A stretch of 64,000 nt of DNA from Novosphingobium capsulatum NBRC 12533 (GCF_001598375.1 NZ_BCYV01000007.1:248001-312000), one strand, 5' to 3'. Shown: positions 16,148 to 26,004, numbered from the stretch's first letter. The notes: generated by a model from the sequence alone, not told the origin. Numbers and translations: made by a program.

Positions 16148-16626
16148 GCCACGCCCACTCCCACGAAAACACCGTGCCGCGCCCGGCGCTGGCCATGGCC
16201 GGGGCGCTGGTGGCGATTACCCTGGCACTGACCACCCTGGTCCGCGTCGGCGTGCTCGATCGCGAGGCGGTGCCAGCGGTGGAGCGCGCGCAGGACAAGG
16301 TTGCCGCCGTCGAAGTGCGCCACCTGGTCTTTGCCGATCGTGCCGATGGCGCCGTGGTGGTGGACGATACCGACAGCAACCGCACCCTGGCCGTGCTGGT
16401 GGGTGAAAACGATGGTGGCGGCTTTGTACGCGGGGTGATGCGCGGCATGGCGCGCGACCGCCGCATGCACGGCATCGGCCCGGCCGCGCCGTTCGAGCTG
16501 ACGCAGTGGGCCAATGGCGCACTGACCCTGCGCGATCCGACGACCGGCCGCGCGGTGGAACTCGGCTCGTTCGGCGCCACCAACCGCGCCGCCTTTGCCC
16601 GTTTCCTGAAAGGCAGCCAGGCATGA
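16144..16626 (+). CDS. puhC: PuhC photosynthetic complex assembly protein
   Basis: 160-residue protein with one N-terminal membrane helix (ALAMAGALVAITLALTTLV, about 14-32) and a periplasmic domain. In Rhodobacter, PuhC supports LH1-reaction-centre reorganisation. GENDGGGFVRGVMRGMARDR and GSFGATNRAAFARFL are the conserved family segments. Starts at ATG 16144 overlapping puhB by four bases and ends overlapping the next small gene by four bases. The family is sequence-divergent, so identity leans on position as well as motifs. Confidence 0.93.
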   Translation: MSHAHSHENTVPRPALAMAGALVAITLALTTLVRVGVLDREAVPAVERAQDKVAAVEVRHLVFADRADGAVVVDDTDSNRTLAVLVGENDGGGFVRGVMRGMARDRRMHGIGPAAPFELTQWANGALTLRDPTTGRAVELGSFGATNRAAFARFLKGSQA

Positions 16627-16913
16627 TCCGCGCCCGCGCCTTTACCGTGCCCTGCCGCATCGCCATCGAACAGAGCGCCGCCCATTTCCACGCCCATGTG
16701 GAGCTTGATGGCGATCTGGCGGTGCATCCCGGTGACCGCGTGCGCGTGCATGGTGATCCGGTGCGGGTGCTGTTCGGGCAAAGCGTGGTGTTCGAACGCA
16801 CCGCCACCGTGGTGCGCGCCGGCCCGCTGCTGCGCGCCTGGACCCGCCTTGCCGCCTATCTTGGCCTGACCGAGCTTTACGAAGTCAGCTTCACACCTGG
16901 GAGCCTCAGATGA
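16623..16913 (+). CDS. Conserved small photosynthesis-cluster protein between puhC and acsF
   Basis: A 96-residue soluble protein of unknown function with no signal peptide or membrane segment. It is mostly beta-rich, with [18 protein letters not shown] resembling a small beta-barrel, then a C-terminal helix and [15 protein letters not shown]. Both ends overlap neighbours by four bases (ATGA with puhC and with acsF), so it is an integral operon member. From memory, a small hypothetical gene commonly sits at this position in alphaproteobacterial clusters. I cannot assign a function; a role in acsF expression or cyclase assembly is only a guess from position. Confidence 0.88.
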   Translation: MIRARAFTVPCRIAIEQSAAHFHAHVELDGDLAVHPGDRVRVHGDPVRVLFGQSVVFERTATVVRAGPLLRAWTRLAAYLGLTELYEVSFTPGSLR

Positions 16914-17986
16914 ACGCCCACACCGCCAAACATCCTGCGGTGGCCGCCAAGGCCGATGTTCATGCCATGGTGAGCCACGAAACCGTGCTCAGCCCGCGGT
17001 TCTACACCACCGATTTCAAGGCGCTCGACGCGATCGACGTGTCGCTGGTGCGGCGCGAATGGGATGCGCTGATCGCCGAGATGGTGAGCGACCCCAACAA
17101 GCACCACTTCAAGCGCGAGCAGGACTTTTCCGGTATCATCGCCGCACTCGAACCCGAACTGCGCGCCGAATTTACCGATTTCCTGGTCAGCTCGCTCACC
17201 TCGGAATTTTCCGGCTGCATCCTTTATGCCGAAATGGCGCGGCGCACCAGCAACCCCGATATGAAGACGCTGTTCAAGCTGCTGGCCCGCGATGAAAGCC
17301 GCCATGCCGGTTTCATCAACGAGGCCTTGAAGGACGAAGGCATCGGGATTGACTTGAGCTTCCTGACCAAGGCCAAGAAATACCATTATTTCAAGCCGAA
17401 GTTCATTTTCTATTCGGTCTATCTGTCGGAAAAGATCGGCTACGCCCGCTATATCACGATCTATCGCCAGCTGGCCGCCAAGCCGGAATTGCGCTTCCAC
17501 CCGATCTTCGCCTGGTTCGAGGAATGGTGCAACGACGAGTTCCGCCACGGCGAAGCCTTTGCTCTGCTGCTGCGCGCCGATCCCAAGCTGCTGCGCGGCG
17601 CCAACACGCTGTGGGTGCGTTTCTTCCTTCTGGCGGTCTATGCTACGATGTATGTGCGCGATCATGCCCGCCCGGTGTTCCACCAGGCGCTGGGCCTCGA
17701 TCCCACCGATTACGATTATCGCGTCTTCACCATCTGCTCGCAGATCGCGCGCCAGGTCTTTCCGGTGGAACTCGATACCGATGATCCCCGCTTTCGCCGC
17801 GCGATGGACCGCCTGCTGGTGGCCAGCAACCGCATCGCCGCCGGCAAGGCGCGCGGCGGCCTGGCCGGCGCATGGCTGCGCGCCACCGGGGCGATCGGCG
17901 CGGGCGCCAACTTTGCGCGCATGTTCCTGCTTCGCCCGCGCCGCAATCGGCTGCCCGCCACGGTCCGGCTGCAACCGGCATGGTAA
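16910..17986 (+). CDS. acsF: Aerobic Mg-protoporphyrin IX monomethyl ester oxidative cyclase
   Basis: Oxygen-dependent di-iron cyclase that forms ring E of protochlorophyllide. 358 residues. Ferritin-like ligand motifs are visible: [14 protein letters not shown] with [10 protein letters not shown], then [16 protein letters not shown] (two ExxH-type pairs). No bchE-like radical enzyme is visible here, so ring closure appears to rely on O2, as expected for an aerobic phototroph. Overlaps the 96-residue gene by four bases and puhE by seven bases. Confidence 0.96.
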   Translation: MNAHTAKHPAVAAKADVHAMVSHETVLSPRFYTTDFKALDAIDVSLVRREWDALIAEMVSDPNKHHFKREQDFSGIIAALEPELRAEFTDFLVSSLTSEFSGCILYAEMARRTSNPDMKTLFKLLARDESRHAGFINEALKDEGIGIDLSFLTKAKKYHYFKPKFIFYSVYLSEKIGYARYITIYRQLAAKPELRFHPIFAWFEEWCNDEFRHGEAFALLLRADPKLLRGANTLWVRFFLLAVYATMYVRDHARPVFHQALGLDPTDYDYRVFTICSQIARQVFPVELDTDDPRFRRAMDRLLVASNRIAAGKARGGLAGAWLRATGAIGAGANFARMFLLRPRRNRLPATVRLQPAW

Positions 17987-18759
17987 GCTGGACCGGCCAC
18001 GTCCTGCCTGTCCTGGCAACGATCCTGATCTGGTTCTTTGCAACCGGGCTGGTCGCGTGGCTGGATAATCGCGCGCGGCACACTTTTGCCCACAGCCTGC
18101 TGCTGGCCGGCTGTGCCGCGATTGGCGGCATAGTGATCATCGCCCTGGCGATGCAGCATGCTACGCTGCTGGGCGTCTATGCCTCACTCGCCGGGGCGAT
18201 CCTGATCTGGGCCTGGCACGAGATCAGCTTCCTGACCGGCGTGGTCACCGGCCCCCGCCGCGAGCCATGCCCGCCCGGTGCGCGCGGCTGGCAGCGCTTT
18301 TCCCATGCCGTGGCAGCCGTCGCCTGGCACGAAGTGGCCCTGGCGCTGAGCGCGGCAGGCCTGATCTGGATGAGCCGCGATGCACCCAACCAGGTCGGCG
18401 CCATGGCCTTTGCCCTGCTGCTGGCCATGCGGCTCAGCACCAAGATCGCCATTTTCCTGGGCGTGCCCAACATGAGCACCGATATCCTGCCGCCGCACCT
18501 GGGCTATCTCAAAAGCTATTTCGGCAAGCCGCGCCTGGGGCTTGAGCTTTACGCCGCGATTGCCGCCTGCCTGGCGCTGGCCGCCTGGCTGGCCGCCATT
18601 GCCCTGGCCGCGCCGGCCAACAGCGCCGATGCTGCCGGCGCCAGCCTGCTCTTTGCGCTCGCCGCCCTGGGCGCACTCGAACACCTGTTTCTGGCCCTGC
18701 CGCTGCGCGACGGGGCCTTGTGGGGCTGGGCCTTGCCCAGCCGCCATCCTGCCAATTGA
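17980..18759 (+). CDS. puhE: PuhE (DUF3623) membrane protein
   Basis: Polytopic membrane protein of about eight helices, 259 residues, of the photosynthetic-complex PuhE family, which influences bacteriochlorophyll levels in Rhodobacter. Start ATG 17980 lies inside the end of acsF. Family segments include [20 protein letters not shown], then the [20 protein letters not shown] stretch, and LGYLKSYFG. Upstream in-frame residues are acsF sequence read in another frame. Forty-one bases separate it from hemA. Confidence 0.93.
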   Translation: MVSWTGHVLPVLATILIWFFATGLVAWLDNRARHTFAHSLLLAGCAAIGGIVIIALAMQHATLLGVYASLAGAILIWAWHEISFLTGVVTGPRREPCPPGARGWQRFSHAVAAVAWHEVALALSAAGLIWMSRDAPNQVGAMAFALLLAMRLSTKIAIFLGVPNMSTDILPPHLGYLKSYFGKPRLGLELYAAIAACLALAAWLAAIALAAPANSADAAGASLLFALAALGALEHLFLALPLRDGALWGWALPSRHPAN

Positions 18760-18800
18760 ACGCACAAGAACCAAGAACACGGACGAGAGGACCGAGCGCG

Positions 18801-20021
18801 ATGGATTTTGAAACCTATTTCCAGGGGGAACTGGCAAACGTTCGCGAGGAAGGCCGCTATCGCATCTTTACCGAGATCGAGCGCCACTGCGGCCGTTTCC
18901 CCCACGCCACGCGCTATGTCGATGAAACCACCCATCCGATCACGGTGTGGTGCTCCAACGATTATCTCGGCATGGGGCAGCATCCGCTGGTGCTCGATGC
19001 CATGCACGCCGTGCTGGATGAATGCGGCGCCGGCGCTGGCGGCACGCGCAACATTTCGGGCACCAACCATCACCACGTCGTGCTCGAACATGAACTGGCC
19101 GATCTTCACGGCAAGGAAGCCGCCCTGCTGTTCACCAGCGGCTATGTTTCCAACTGGGCGGGCCTGGGCACGCTGGCGGCCAAGATCCCAGGCTGCGTGG
19201 TGTTTTCCGATGCGCTCAACCACGCCTCGATGATCGAGGGCATTCGCCATTCGCGCGCCAAGTGCCATATCTGGCGCCACAACGATGCCGCCCATCTCGA
19301 TGAACTGCTGAGCCAATATGGGCCCGACGTGCCCAAGCTGGTCGCGTTCGAAAGCGTCTATTCAATGGATGGCGATATCGCCCCGATCGCCGAGATTCTC
19401 GACGTGTGCGAAGCGCACGGCGCGATGAGCTATATCGACGAAGTCCACGCGGTGGGCCTCTATGGCCCGCGCGGCGGCGGCGTGGCCGAACGCGAAGGGC
19501 TGATGGACCGCATCACCGTGATCGAAGGCACGCTGGGCAAGGCCTTCGGGGTGATGGGCGGCTATATCGCCGCGTCGGAAAGCCTGTGCGATTTCGTGCG
19601 CACCTTTTCCAGCGGCTTCATCTTCACCACGGCCCTGCCCCCCGCGCTCGCAGCTGGCGCAGCGGCCAGCATCCGCCATCTCAAAGGCAGCGAGATGGAG
19701 CGCGCACGCCACAAGGAACGCGTCGCCACCGTGCGCCGCCGGCTCGATGCCATGGGCATTCCGCACCTGCCCAACCCCAGCCACATCATCCCGGTGATGG
19801 TGGGCGACGCGCGCAAGTGCAAGCGCATCAGCGACTGGCTGATGGACAACCACGGCATCTATGTGCAGCCGATCAACTATCCCACCGTGCCGCGCGGCAC
19901 CGAACGCCTGCGCATCACGCCTTCGCCGGTGCACAGCGACGGCGATATCGATCGTTTGATCGATGCCTTGAGCGACATCTGGTCGCAATGCGAACTGGCC
20001 CGCCGCTCCGCCGCAGCGTGA
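18801..20021 (+). CDS. hemA: 5-aminolevulinate synthase
   Basis: PLP enzyme condensing glycine and succinyl-CoA to 5-aminolevulinate (C4 pathway), the entry to haem and bacteriochlorophyll. 406 residues. The PLP lysine is Lys247 in [31 protein letters not shown] and [13 protein letters not shown] are signature segments. Start ATG 18801 begins the standard N-terminus ([20 protein letters not shown]). Last gene of the photosynthesis operon, followed by a hairpin at 20,038-20,066, so pigment demand and precursor supply share one promoter. Confidence 0.96.
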   Translation: MDFETYFQGELANVREEGRYRIFTEIERHCGRFPHATRYVDETTHPITVWCSNDYLGMGQHPLVLDAMHAVLDECGAGAGGTRNISGTNHHHVVLEHELADLHGKEAALLFTSGYVSNWAGLGTLAAKIPGCVVFSDALNHASMIEGIRHSRAKCHIWRHNDAAHLDELLSQYGPDVPKLVAFESVYSMDGDIAPIAEILDVCEAHGAMSYIDEVHAVGLYGPRGGGVAEREGLMDRITVIEGTLGKAFGVMGGYIAASESLCDFVRTFSSGFIFTTALPPALAAGAAASIRHLKGSEMERARHKERVATVRRRLDAMGIPHLPNPSHIIPVMVGDARKCKRISDWLMDNHGIYVQPINYPTVPRGTERLRITPSPVHSDGDIDRLIDALSDIWSQCELARRSAAA

Positions 20022-20037
20022 CGAGAATGCAGGAAAG

Positions 20038-20066
20038 GGGCCCGCAACCAAGTGGTTGGCGGGCCC
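20038..20066 (+). terminator. Hairpin after hemA
   Basis: An almost perfect inverted repeat GGGCCCGC-AACCA / TGGTT-GGCGGGCCC with a two-base loop and one bulged base, starting 17 bases after the hemA stop. GC-rich with no U-run after it. Probably ends or protects the 3' end of the photosynthesis operon mRNA. Confidence 0.6.
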
Positions 20067-20205
20067 TGCGACCTTGCTATCCTGCCAGCACGTAGCGCGC
20101 GCCAGCCAACCCCTTTATCGGCTCGTCGCAAAGCGGCAAAACCGTCAGCATCCGTTCACGCGCCCGGCCATAGCCACGACGCATCACAGTGAGTGGATCA
20201 AGCCG

Positions 20206-21183
20206 ATGGCACAGCCTCTTTCCCGCATCATTCTTGCAACCGGCGCCGCTGCCATGGCGGTCTTGCCGCTGATGGCTGGCAGCGCCTCTGCCCAGCAGGC
20301 CGGTAGCTATTCCGATTATCCGCCCCCGCCGCCCCAGCAGGGCTATGGCGCGCCGCCGCCTCCGGGCGATCAGGAGGGAGAGGATCAGGGCCCGCCGCCG
20401 GGCTATTACGATCAGAACGCGCCCCAGGGGTACAACCAGCAGGGATACAACCAGCAGGGCTATCAGCAGGGCTACACCCAACAGGGGTATGACCAGCGCG
20501 GTTATAACCAGCAACCGCCCCAGGGCTATGCCCCCAATGGCACCACCACGACGCTGTCGGTGCAGGTGCAAAGCTATGACCAGGGCCCGCCGCCCGGATA
20601 CGATGGCACGCGCCCGCCGCCACCGCCACCTGGCTACAGCCCCGCCGCGATCGACCAGGCACAGGCAGAGCGTGACGCGCGCTATGCCGCCGATGCCGAG
20701 GCCTGGGCCCGCGACAACTGCGTCAAGGCACGCAGCAATGCCACCGCCGGCGCGGTGATCGGCGGGATTTTCGGCGCGCTGGTGGGCAATGGCCTGTCGA
20801 GCCGCCACGATGGTGGCTTTGGCACGCTGGCCGGCGCGGCCGTGGGTGCCGTGGGCGGCGCCGCGATCGGTGGCAGCACGGCCAACCAGACCAGCCCAGG
20901 CTGCCCGCCGGGCTTTGTCGTGCGCTCGGGCGCGGCGCCCTACAGCTATGACACGGTATATTTTTCCAACTATTACTATGCCGCGCCGGGCTGGTATCGC
21001 CCGTGGGTCTATGTCGGCGATCGCTGGACCTATCGCCCGTATCCCTACCACGATTACTATTACCGGGCCTATCGCCCCTACCATCCCTATGGCTGGGGCA
21101 ATCGCGGCTATTATGGCCGGCCGGGTTACTACGGCCGCCCCTATGGCCGTCCCTATGGTCATCAGGGCTACCGCCACTTCTGA
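20206..21183 (+). CDS. Secreted glycine-zipper protein with Gln/Tyr/Pro-rich repeats
   Basis: 325 residues, function unknown. A Sec signal peptide (about 1-29, ending GSASAQQ) is followed by Pro-rich blocks and a repeat array of the form [15 protein letters not shown] at about 70-105. A glycine-zipper 2TM-like segment follows ([17 protein letters not shown] then [16 protein letters not shown], about 183-227). The tail is very rich in Tyr, Pro and Arg ([20 protein letters not shown]). Such proteins are usually envelope-associated. Start 20206 is chosen because it begins the signal peptide. Separated from hemA by a hairpin and 184 bases, so it is an independent gene. Confidence 0.8.
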   Translation: MAQPLSRIILATGAAAMAVLPLMAGSASAQQAGSYSDYPPPPPQQGYGAPPPPGDQEGEDQGPPPGYYDQNAPQGYNQQGYNQQGYQQGYTQQGYDQRGYNQQPPQGYAPNGTTTTLSVQVQSYDQGPPPGYDGTRPPPPPPGYSPAAIDQAQAERDARYAADAEAWARDNCVKARSNATAGAVIGGIFGALVGNGLSSRHDGGFGTLAGAAVGAVGGAAIGGSTANQTSPGCPPGFVVRSGAAPYSYDTVYFSNYYYAAPGWYRPWVYVGDRWTYRPYPYHDYYYRAYRPYHPYGWGNRGYYGRPGYYGRPYGRPYGHQGYRHF

Positions 21184-21195
21184 CGGCGCCACTCA

Positions 21196-21228
21196 TGAAA
21201 CCGGTGCGTGAGCCACGCACCGGTTTCA
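21196..21228. terminator. Perfect 15-bp convergent terminator hairpin
   Basis: TGAAACCGGTGCGTG - AGC - CACGCACCGGTTTCA is a perfect 15-base inverted repeat with a three-base loop. It sits between two convergent genes and contains the stop codon of the minus-strand SDR (21226-21228). It can act as a terminator in both directions. Confidence 0.75.
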
Positions 21229-22002
21229 GCTCATGCAGTATCCCCCGTCCATCATGAACTCGCTGCAGGTGACAAAGCTTGCCGCGTCAGAGCAGAGATA
21301 GACCACGCCCCCGGCCATCTCCTCGGGCCGGCCCAGCCGCCCGATCGGGTGGGCGGCGACAACGCCCTGCATCGAAACCTCGAGCGAGGGCACCGCACCC
21401 AGATCGACATAGCGCTGCATGATCGATTGCAGCATCGGCGTGTCGATCCCGCCGGGATGCACGCTGTTGGCGCGGATGTTGTAGCCGAGCGCAGCAAATT
21501 CGGCGCCCATGCATTTCGACAGCATCTTCACCGCCGCCTTGCTGGTGCAATAGGCGCCGTTGAACGGCGCGCCCTTGATGCCGCCCACGCTGGAAAAGTT
21601 GACGATCGAAGCACCGCTGGCGCGCGCCTTGCCACCCGCCTTCAACAGCGGCAGCAGGGTCTGCACCCCGATCACCACGCTTTCCACGTTGACCGCATTG
21701 ATCCGCCGCCATTCTTCCAGCGGGGTTTCCTCGATGCTGGCCACCACGCTGATGCCGGCCACGTTGACCAGAGCATCGATGCGGCCATAGGTTTCCGCCG
21801 CCAGAGCGGCCACGGCCTGCCAATCGGCCTGGCTGGTCACGTCATGCGCCAGGGCATGATCGGCCACACCGTCATCAGGCGCCGCCACGTCGGTGGCGAT
21901 GACCGTGGCGCCGGCCGCCTTCATCGCGCACACCACCTCGCGGCCAATGCCGCCACGCGCGCCGGTCACCACGGCGACCACGTTGTCGAGTTCAAATGCC
22001 AT
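21226..22002 (-). CDS. SDR-family NAD(P)-dependent oxidoreductase
   Basis: Classical short-chain dehydrogenase, 258 residues. The N-terminal cofactor motif is TGARGGIG (about 14-21), with an Asp (VIATDVA) after the second strand that favours NAD(H). NVAG, the catalytic Ser in IVNFSSVGG and the YxxxK motif (YCTSKAAVK) are present. GGGAAAG precedes the ATG. Last of three consecutive SDR genes on this strand. Substrate unknown; the divergent Rieske oxygenase suggests dihydrodiol or alcohol oxidation, which is inference. Confidence 0.9.
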   Translation of the reverse strand: MAFELDNVVAVVTGARGGIGREVVCAMKAAGATVIATDVAAPDDGVADHALAHDVTSQADWQAVAALAAETYGRIDALVNVAGISVVASIEETPLEEWRRINAVNVESVVIGVQTLLPLLKAGGKARASGASIVNFSSVGGIKGAPFNGAYCTSKAAVKMLSKCMGAEFAALGYNIRANSVHPGGIDTPMLQSIMQRYVDLGAVPSLEVSMQGVVAAHPIGRLGRPEEMAGGVVYLCSDAASFVTCSEFMMDGGYCMS

Positions 22003-22013
22003 GGCGTCTTTCC

Positions 22014-22820
22014 CTATTGCGCGGTCCAGCCGCCATCGATGACGAGTTCGGCCCCGGTCATGTAGCTGGCGTCAGCACTCGCCAGGAACGCGGCGGGGCC
22101 GGCGAGTTCTTCCGGTTCGGCCAGGCGGCCATTGGGCGTGGCCGCTTCCATCGCCGCGACCAAGTCTTCGGGCTTTTCGGCAAAGCCCTTGTCCACCCAG
22201 CGCTGGAACCCGGCATTGAGCAGCGGTGTGCGGACAAAGCCGGGATGCAGCGAATTGGCGCGGATCGGCATGCGCTTTTGCGCAAATTCCACCGCGATGC
22301 CTTTGGTGAACAGGCGCACCGCGCCCTTGCTGGCGTTATAGGCGGATACTTCCGAATAGCCGACCAGCCCCATGATCGAGCTGACGTTGATGATGCTCGC
22401 CCCGCCGGCCACATCGGCGCCGCTGCGCGCCATCAGCGGCACCAGCGCCCGCGTGCCCAGGAACACGCCATCGACGTTGATCGCCATGATCTTGCGCCAG
22501 GCGTCCAGGCTCAAGGACTCCACCGCGCCGGTCAGATCGGTGCCGGCATTGTTGACCAGGATATGGCAAGCCCCCTTGGCCTCCATCTGCGCGGCGATGC
22601 TGGCCCAATCCGCTTCGCTGGTAACATCGGCCCGCAGATAGGCCGCATCGCTGCCCAGCGCGGCGAGGGCCTGCGCCACCGCCGCGCTGTCGGGCGCGTC
22701 GAGATCGCTGATCGTCACTGCCGCGCCTTCGCTGGCCAGGCGCGTGGCAATCGCCAGGCCAATGCCGCGCAGGCCGCCGGTGACCAGGGCCATGCGCCCA
22801 TGCAGACGGGCCATCGTCAT
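22014..22820 (-). CDS. SDR-family NAD(P)-dependent oxidoreductase
   Basis: 268 residues. Cofactor motif TGGLRGIG near 14-21, Asp after strand 2 (ISDLDAPD), NNAGTD, catalytic Ser in INVSSIMG and YNASKGAVR. The C-terminal MTGAELVIDGGWTAQ is the typical classical-SDR ending. Overlaps the upstream SDR by four bases (ATGA) and lies 11 bases from the downstream one, so the three are one transcript. An ATG two codons later is equally plausible as start. Substrate not readable from sequence. Confidence 0.9.
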   Translation of the reverse strand: MTMARLHGRMALVTGGLRGIGLAIATRLASEGAAVTISDLDAPDSAAVAQALAALGSDAAYLRADVTSEADWASIAAQMEAKGACHILVNNAGTDLTGAVESLSLDAWRKIMAINVDGVFLGTRALVPLMARSGADVAGGASIINVSSIMGLVGYSEVSAYNASKGAVRLFTKGIAVEFAQKRMPIRANSLHPGFVRTPLLNAGFQRWVDKGFAEKPEDLVAAMEAATPNGRLAEPEELAGPAAFLASADASYMTGAELVIDGGWTAQ

Positions 22821-23614
22821 ACCCCCATCATCCCGGCCGTGGTGGCGCCGTCGATCGTCAGTTCCGCGCCCGAAATGAAGCTCGCCTCATCGCTCGCCAG
22901 ATAGGCGACCAGGCCCGCCACTTCCTCCACCTGCGCCATGCGATTCATCGGCGCCATGCCTTCATAGATGGCGCGCACGGCGGCCGGATCGGGCTGGCTT
23001 TCCATGATGGCGCGGATCAGGTCGGTTTCCACCACGCCAGGCAGGATCGCGTTGACGCGGATGCGATAGCGCTTTTGCCCGCAATAGACCGCAGCCGACT
23101 TGGCCAGCGCCACGACAGCGGCCTTGGTGGTGGAATAGGTGACGTAATTGCCCAGCGGGCGCGCCGCATTCATCGACGAATTGATGATGATCGACCCCGT
23201 GGCGCCCTGGTTGCGGGCCATGGCGCGGATTGCGTGCTGCACGGTCAGCATCACGCCGGTCTGATTGATGCCCACGATCTTGGACCAGCCTTCGATCGTC
23301 ACATCTTCGATATTGGCATCGCCCTGTTCGGTGCCGGCATTGGCGAACGCGATATCCAGCCGGCCATGCTCGGCCAGCACGCTCTCGATCAGGCCCGGCC
23401 AGGCGCCTGCATCTTCCACGCGGTGGCTGGCAAAGCGGCCGCCCACCTCCTGCGCCAGTGCCTCGCCCAGTTCGGCGCGCGATCCGGTAAACACCACCTT
23501 GGCGCCTTCGGCCGCGAGGCGGCGCACCGCGCCTGCGCCGATCCCGCTGGTGCCGCCGGTTACCAGCGCCACTTTTCCTTCCAGCCTCCTGGACACGGCC
23601 ATTCTCTCCCGCAT
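22817..23614 (-). CDS. SDR-family NAD(P)-dependent oxidoreductase
   Basis: 265 residues, first gene of the three-SDR operon. TGGTSGIG lies near 18-25, catalytic Ser in IIINSSMNA and YSTTKAAVV. A basic residue follows strand 2 (VFTGSRAELG), which suggests NADP(H) preference, unlike its two neighbours. Start is Met1 (23614) or Met5 (23602). Divergent from the Rieske oxygenase across about 140 bases that must hold both promoters. Confidence 0.88.
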   Translation of the reverse strand: MRERMAVSRRLEGKVALVTGGTSGIGAGAVRRLAAEGAKVVFTGSRAELGEALAQEVGGRFASHRVEDAGAWPGLIESVLAEHGRLDIAFANAGTEQGDANIEDVTIEGWSKIVGINQTGVMLTVQHAIRAMARNQGATGSIIINSSMNAARPLGNYVTYSTTKAAVVALAKSAAVYCGQKRYRIRVNAILPGVVETDLIRAIMESQPDPAAVRAIYEGMAPMNRMAQVEEVAGLVAYLASDEASFISGAELTIDGATTAGMMGV

Positions 23615-23755
23615 TTTGGTCTTGATGGGTGATCATGCCGCGATCCGGGCGCGCGCGAAACCTATGCTTTCAGCAAGGTGACTTGCGCGCCATCGACGTC
23701 CTAGACCATGCTGGCATGCAGGCCGGGCAGTCACGATCCGGCGCGAGAGGACAGG

Positions 23756-25228
23756 ATGGCACCCACCATGGCAGCACCCGATACCGCAAGCGCAGACACC
23801 GTGGCCCAGCGCCCCACGCCCGAAAGCTGCGGCCTGCCGGTCAGCGAGGGGATCAGCTGGCTGGAACTGATGGCCGCCGATTCGCGGCCTGCGCCCGAGG
23901 TGCTGACCACGCCCAGCTATCAGAACCGCGGCAGCACGCCGATCGCCGCCGCGCGCTATACCAGCGAGCATTTCGCCCAGCTGGAACGCGAGCGGATGTG
24001 GCCGCGCGTGTGGCAGTTCGCCGCGCGCGAGGAAGACCTGCCCGAGCCGGGCGATTATGTCGTTTATGAAAACGCCGGGCGTAGTTTCCTCATCTCGCGC
24101 CAGGACGATGGATCGGTGCGCGCCATGCACAACGTGTGCCTCCATCGCGGCCGCAAGCTGCGCACCGAAGATGGCACGGCCGATCGCTTCGTCTGCCCGT
24201 TCCATGGCTTTGCCTGGAACAAGGACGGCAGTTTCAACCACATGCCATGCAAGTGGGATTTCGCCCACCTCGATGAAAACAAGCTGGCGCTGCCGGCGGT
24301 AGAGGTGGGCCAGTGGGGCGGCTACATCTTCCTGCGGGAAGAGCCCGGCGGGCCGAGCCTGGAGGAGTTCCTTGCCCCCCTGCCCGATCACTTCAAGCGC
24401 TGGCGCCATGAAGAATGCGTGACGGTGATGTGGGTGGGCAAGGAAGTGCCGGCCAACTGGAAAGTCACGGCCGAAGCCTTCATGGAAGCCTGGCACACCG
24501 TGGTCACCCACCCGCAGCTGCTGCCTTTCACCGGTGATTGCAACAGCGCCTACTGGACCTGGGGCGATCATGTGAACGTCAACCTCGTGCCGTTCGGCAC
24601 GATGTCTCCGCACCTCGATCCGGCGGGCAAGAGCGAGCAGTGGATCGTTGACCAGTTCGTGAAATACAACGGCCGCAGCGGCGACAACTATGATACCGCC
24701 GCCGATCCCTATGCTGTTGAAGTGCCCGAAGGCATGACCGCACGCGAGGCGCTGGGCGCCAAGATGCGCGCCGCCTATACCGCGCAGACCGGCTATGACC
24801 ACGATCACGCCACCGATGCCGAACTGCTCGATGCGCTGGTCTATAACGTGTTCCCCAACTTCGCCCCGTGGGGCGGGTTCATGCCCAACATCGTCTATCG
24901 CTGGCGCCCCGGAAAAACGCCCGATACCTGCATCATGGAAGTGCGCATCCTGATGCGCGTGAAAAAGGGCGAAAAGCATCCGCGCGGCGTGCCGATGAAG
25001 TTCCTGCGCCTCGACCAGAAATGGACCGAGGCACCCGAACTGGGCATCCTGGGCGACGTGTTCGAACAGGACATGGATAACCTGCCCTATGTGCAGGAAG
25101 GCCTCCACGCCTCCAAGACCGGCAAGGTGCAGCTGGGCAACTACCAGGAAATCCGCCTGCGCCAGTTCCAGCAGACGCTCGATCAATACCTCGGCATTCC
25201 CGAAGGCAGCGACGGAGCCGGTGCGTGA
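23756..25228 (+). CDS. Rieske non-haem iron oxygenase, large subunit
   Basis: 490-residue aromatic-ring-hydroxylating-type oxygenase alpha subunit. The Rieske [2Fe-2S] ligands are Cys128-x-His130 and Cys147-x2-His150, and the mononuclear iron site is the His247-x4-His252 motif in EAWHTVVTHPQ. GAGAGG five bases before ATG 23756 fixes the start; the frame opens further upstream without a ribosome site. No beta subunit, ferredoxin or reductase is adjacent, so electrons must come from elsewhere. Substrate unknown. Overlaps the ThuA-like gene by four bases and is divergent from three SDRs, the usual oxygenase/dehydrogenase pairing. Confidence 0.9.
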   Translation: MAPTMAAPDTASADTVAQRPTPESCGLPVSEGISWLELMAADSRPAPEVLTTPSYQNRGSTPIAAARYTSEHFAQLERERMWPRVWQFAAREEDLPEPGDYVVYENAGRSFLISRQDDGSVRAMHNVCLHRGRKLRTEDGTADRFVCPFHGFAWNKDGSFNHMPCKWDFAHLDENKLALPAVEVGQWGGYIFLREEPGGPSLEEFLAPLPDHFKRWRHEECVTVMWVGKEVPANWKVTAEAFMEAWHTVVTHPQLLPFTGDCNSAYWTWGDHVNVNLVPFGTMSPHLDPAGKSEQWIVDQFVKYNGRSGDNYDTAADPYAVEVPEGMTAREALGAKMRAAYTAQTGYDHDHATDAELLDALVYNVFPNFAPWGGFMPNIVYRWRPGKTPDTCIMEVRILMRVKKGEKHPRGVPMKFLRLDQKWTEAPELGILGDVFEQDMDNLPYVQEGLHASKTGKVQLGNYQEIRLRQFQQTLDQYLGIPEGSDGAGA

Positions 25229-26001
25229 GCGAACCCGGGCAGAGCCACCCGCGCCGCATCGACTGCGTGCTCATCTGCGGCGGGGTGTGGCACGACATGG
25301 ATTTCGCCCGGCTGGAACTGCTGAAACTGCTGGCCGACGATCCCGCCGTGCGCACCCGCGTGTTCGAGGATTACGAGAACATCGCCGCGATCGAGGCGGC
25401 CGATATCCTCATCACCTATACCTGCGACGTGACGCCCTCGCTGCCCGCGCAGGAAGCGCTGCGCGCTTGGCTGGCGCACGGCGGGCGGTGGTATGCGCTG
25501 CACGGCACCAATTCGGTGCTGCGCCTGCTCGACCAGGGCCCCTACGCCGGGCTGTGGGATGCGCCACGCTGGGCGCCGCTGTTCATGGACATGCTGGGCA
25601 GCCAGTTCATCAGCCACCCGCCGATCGCGCCCTATCGCGTCGAAGTGGCCGATCCTGATCACCCGCTGGTTGCCGGGGTGGAACCGTTCGACACCACGGA
25701 CGAGCTTTATCACCTCGAAACCCACGGCAACCTGCACGTCCTGCTCGATACCTGCTGCACCGAGCCGGGCACCGGCTTTGTCGAGGCCGCTGCCGCCCCC
25801 GGCCGCCATCCAGTGTTCTATATCAAGGAGCACGGCCAGGGCGCGGTGCTCTACCTCACCCTGGGCCACTGCCGCGGGCACTATGATCTGCAACCGATGC
25901 TTGACTGGTGGCCCAGCGTGGACCGCTGCGCCTGGGATTTGCCGGTATTCCACGATCTGCTGCGCCGTGGCGTGGCCTGGCTGAAAGAACCGCTGGGCTG
26001 A
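25225..26001 (+). CDS. ThuA-like domain protein
   Basis: 258 residues, starting at GTG that overlaps the Rieske stop (GTGA). The whole length matches a ThuA (class I glutamine amidotransferase-like fold) pattern: CVLICGGVWHDMDF, DILITYTCDVTPSLPAQEAL, HGGRWYALHGTNS, HPLVAGVEPFDTTDELYHLE and a late VLYLTLGHCRGHYD. ThuA proteins are linked to sugar or heterocycle catabolism but their chemistry is mostly unknown. Tight coupling to the Rieske enzyme suggests it acts in the same pathway. No signal peptide. Confidence 0.85.
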   Translation: MSEPGQSHPRRIDCVLICGGVWHDMDFARLELLKLLADDPAVRTRVFEDYENIAAIEAADILITYTCDVTPSLPAQEALRAWLAHGGRWYALHGTNSVLRLLDQGPYAGLWDAPRWAPLFMDMLGSQFISHPPIAPYRVEVADPDHPLVAGVEPFDTTDELYHLETHGNLHVLLDTCCTEPGTGFVEAAAAPGRHPVFYIKEHGQGAVLYLTLGHCRGHYDLQPMLDWWPSVDRCAWDLPVFHDLLRRGVAWLKEPLG

Positions 26002-26004
26002 GGC

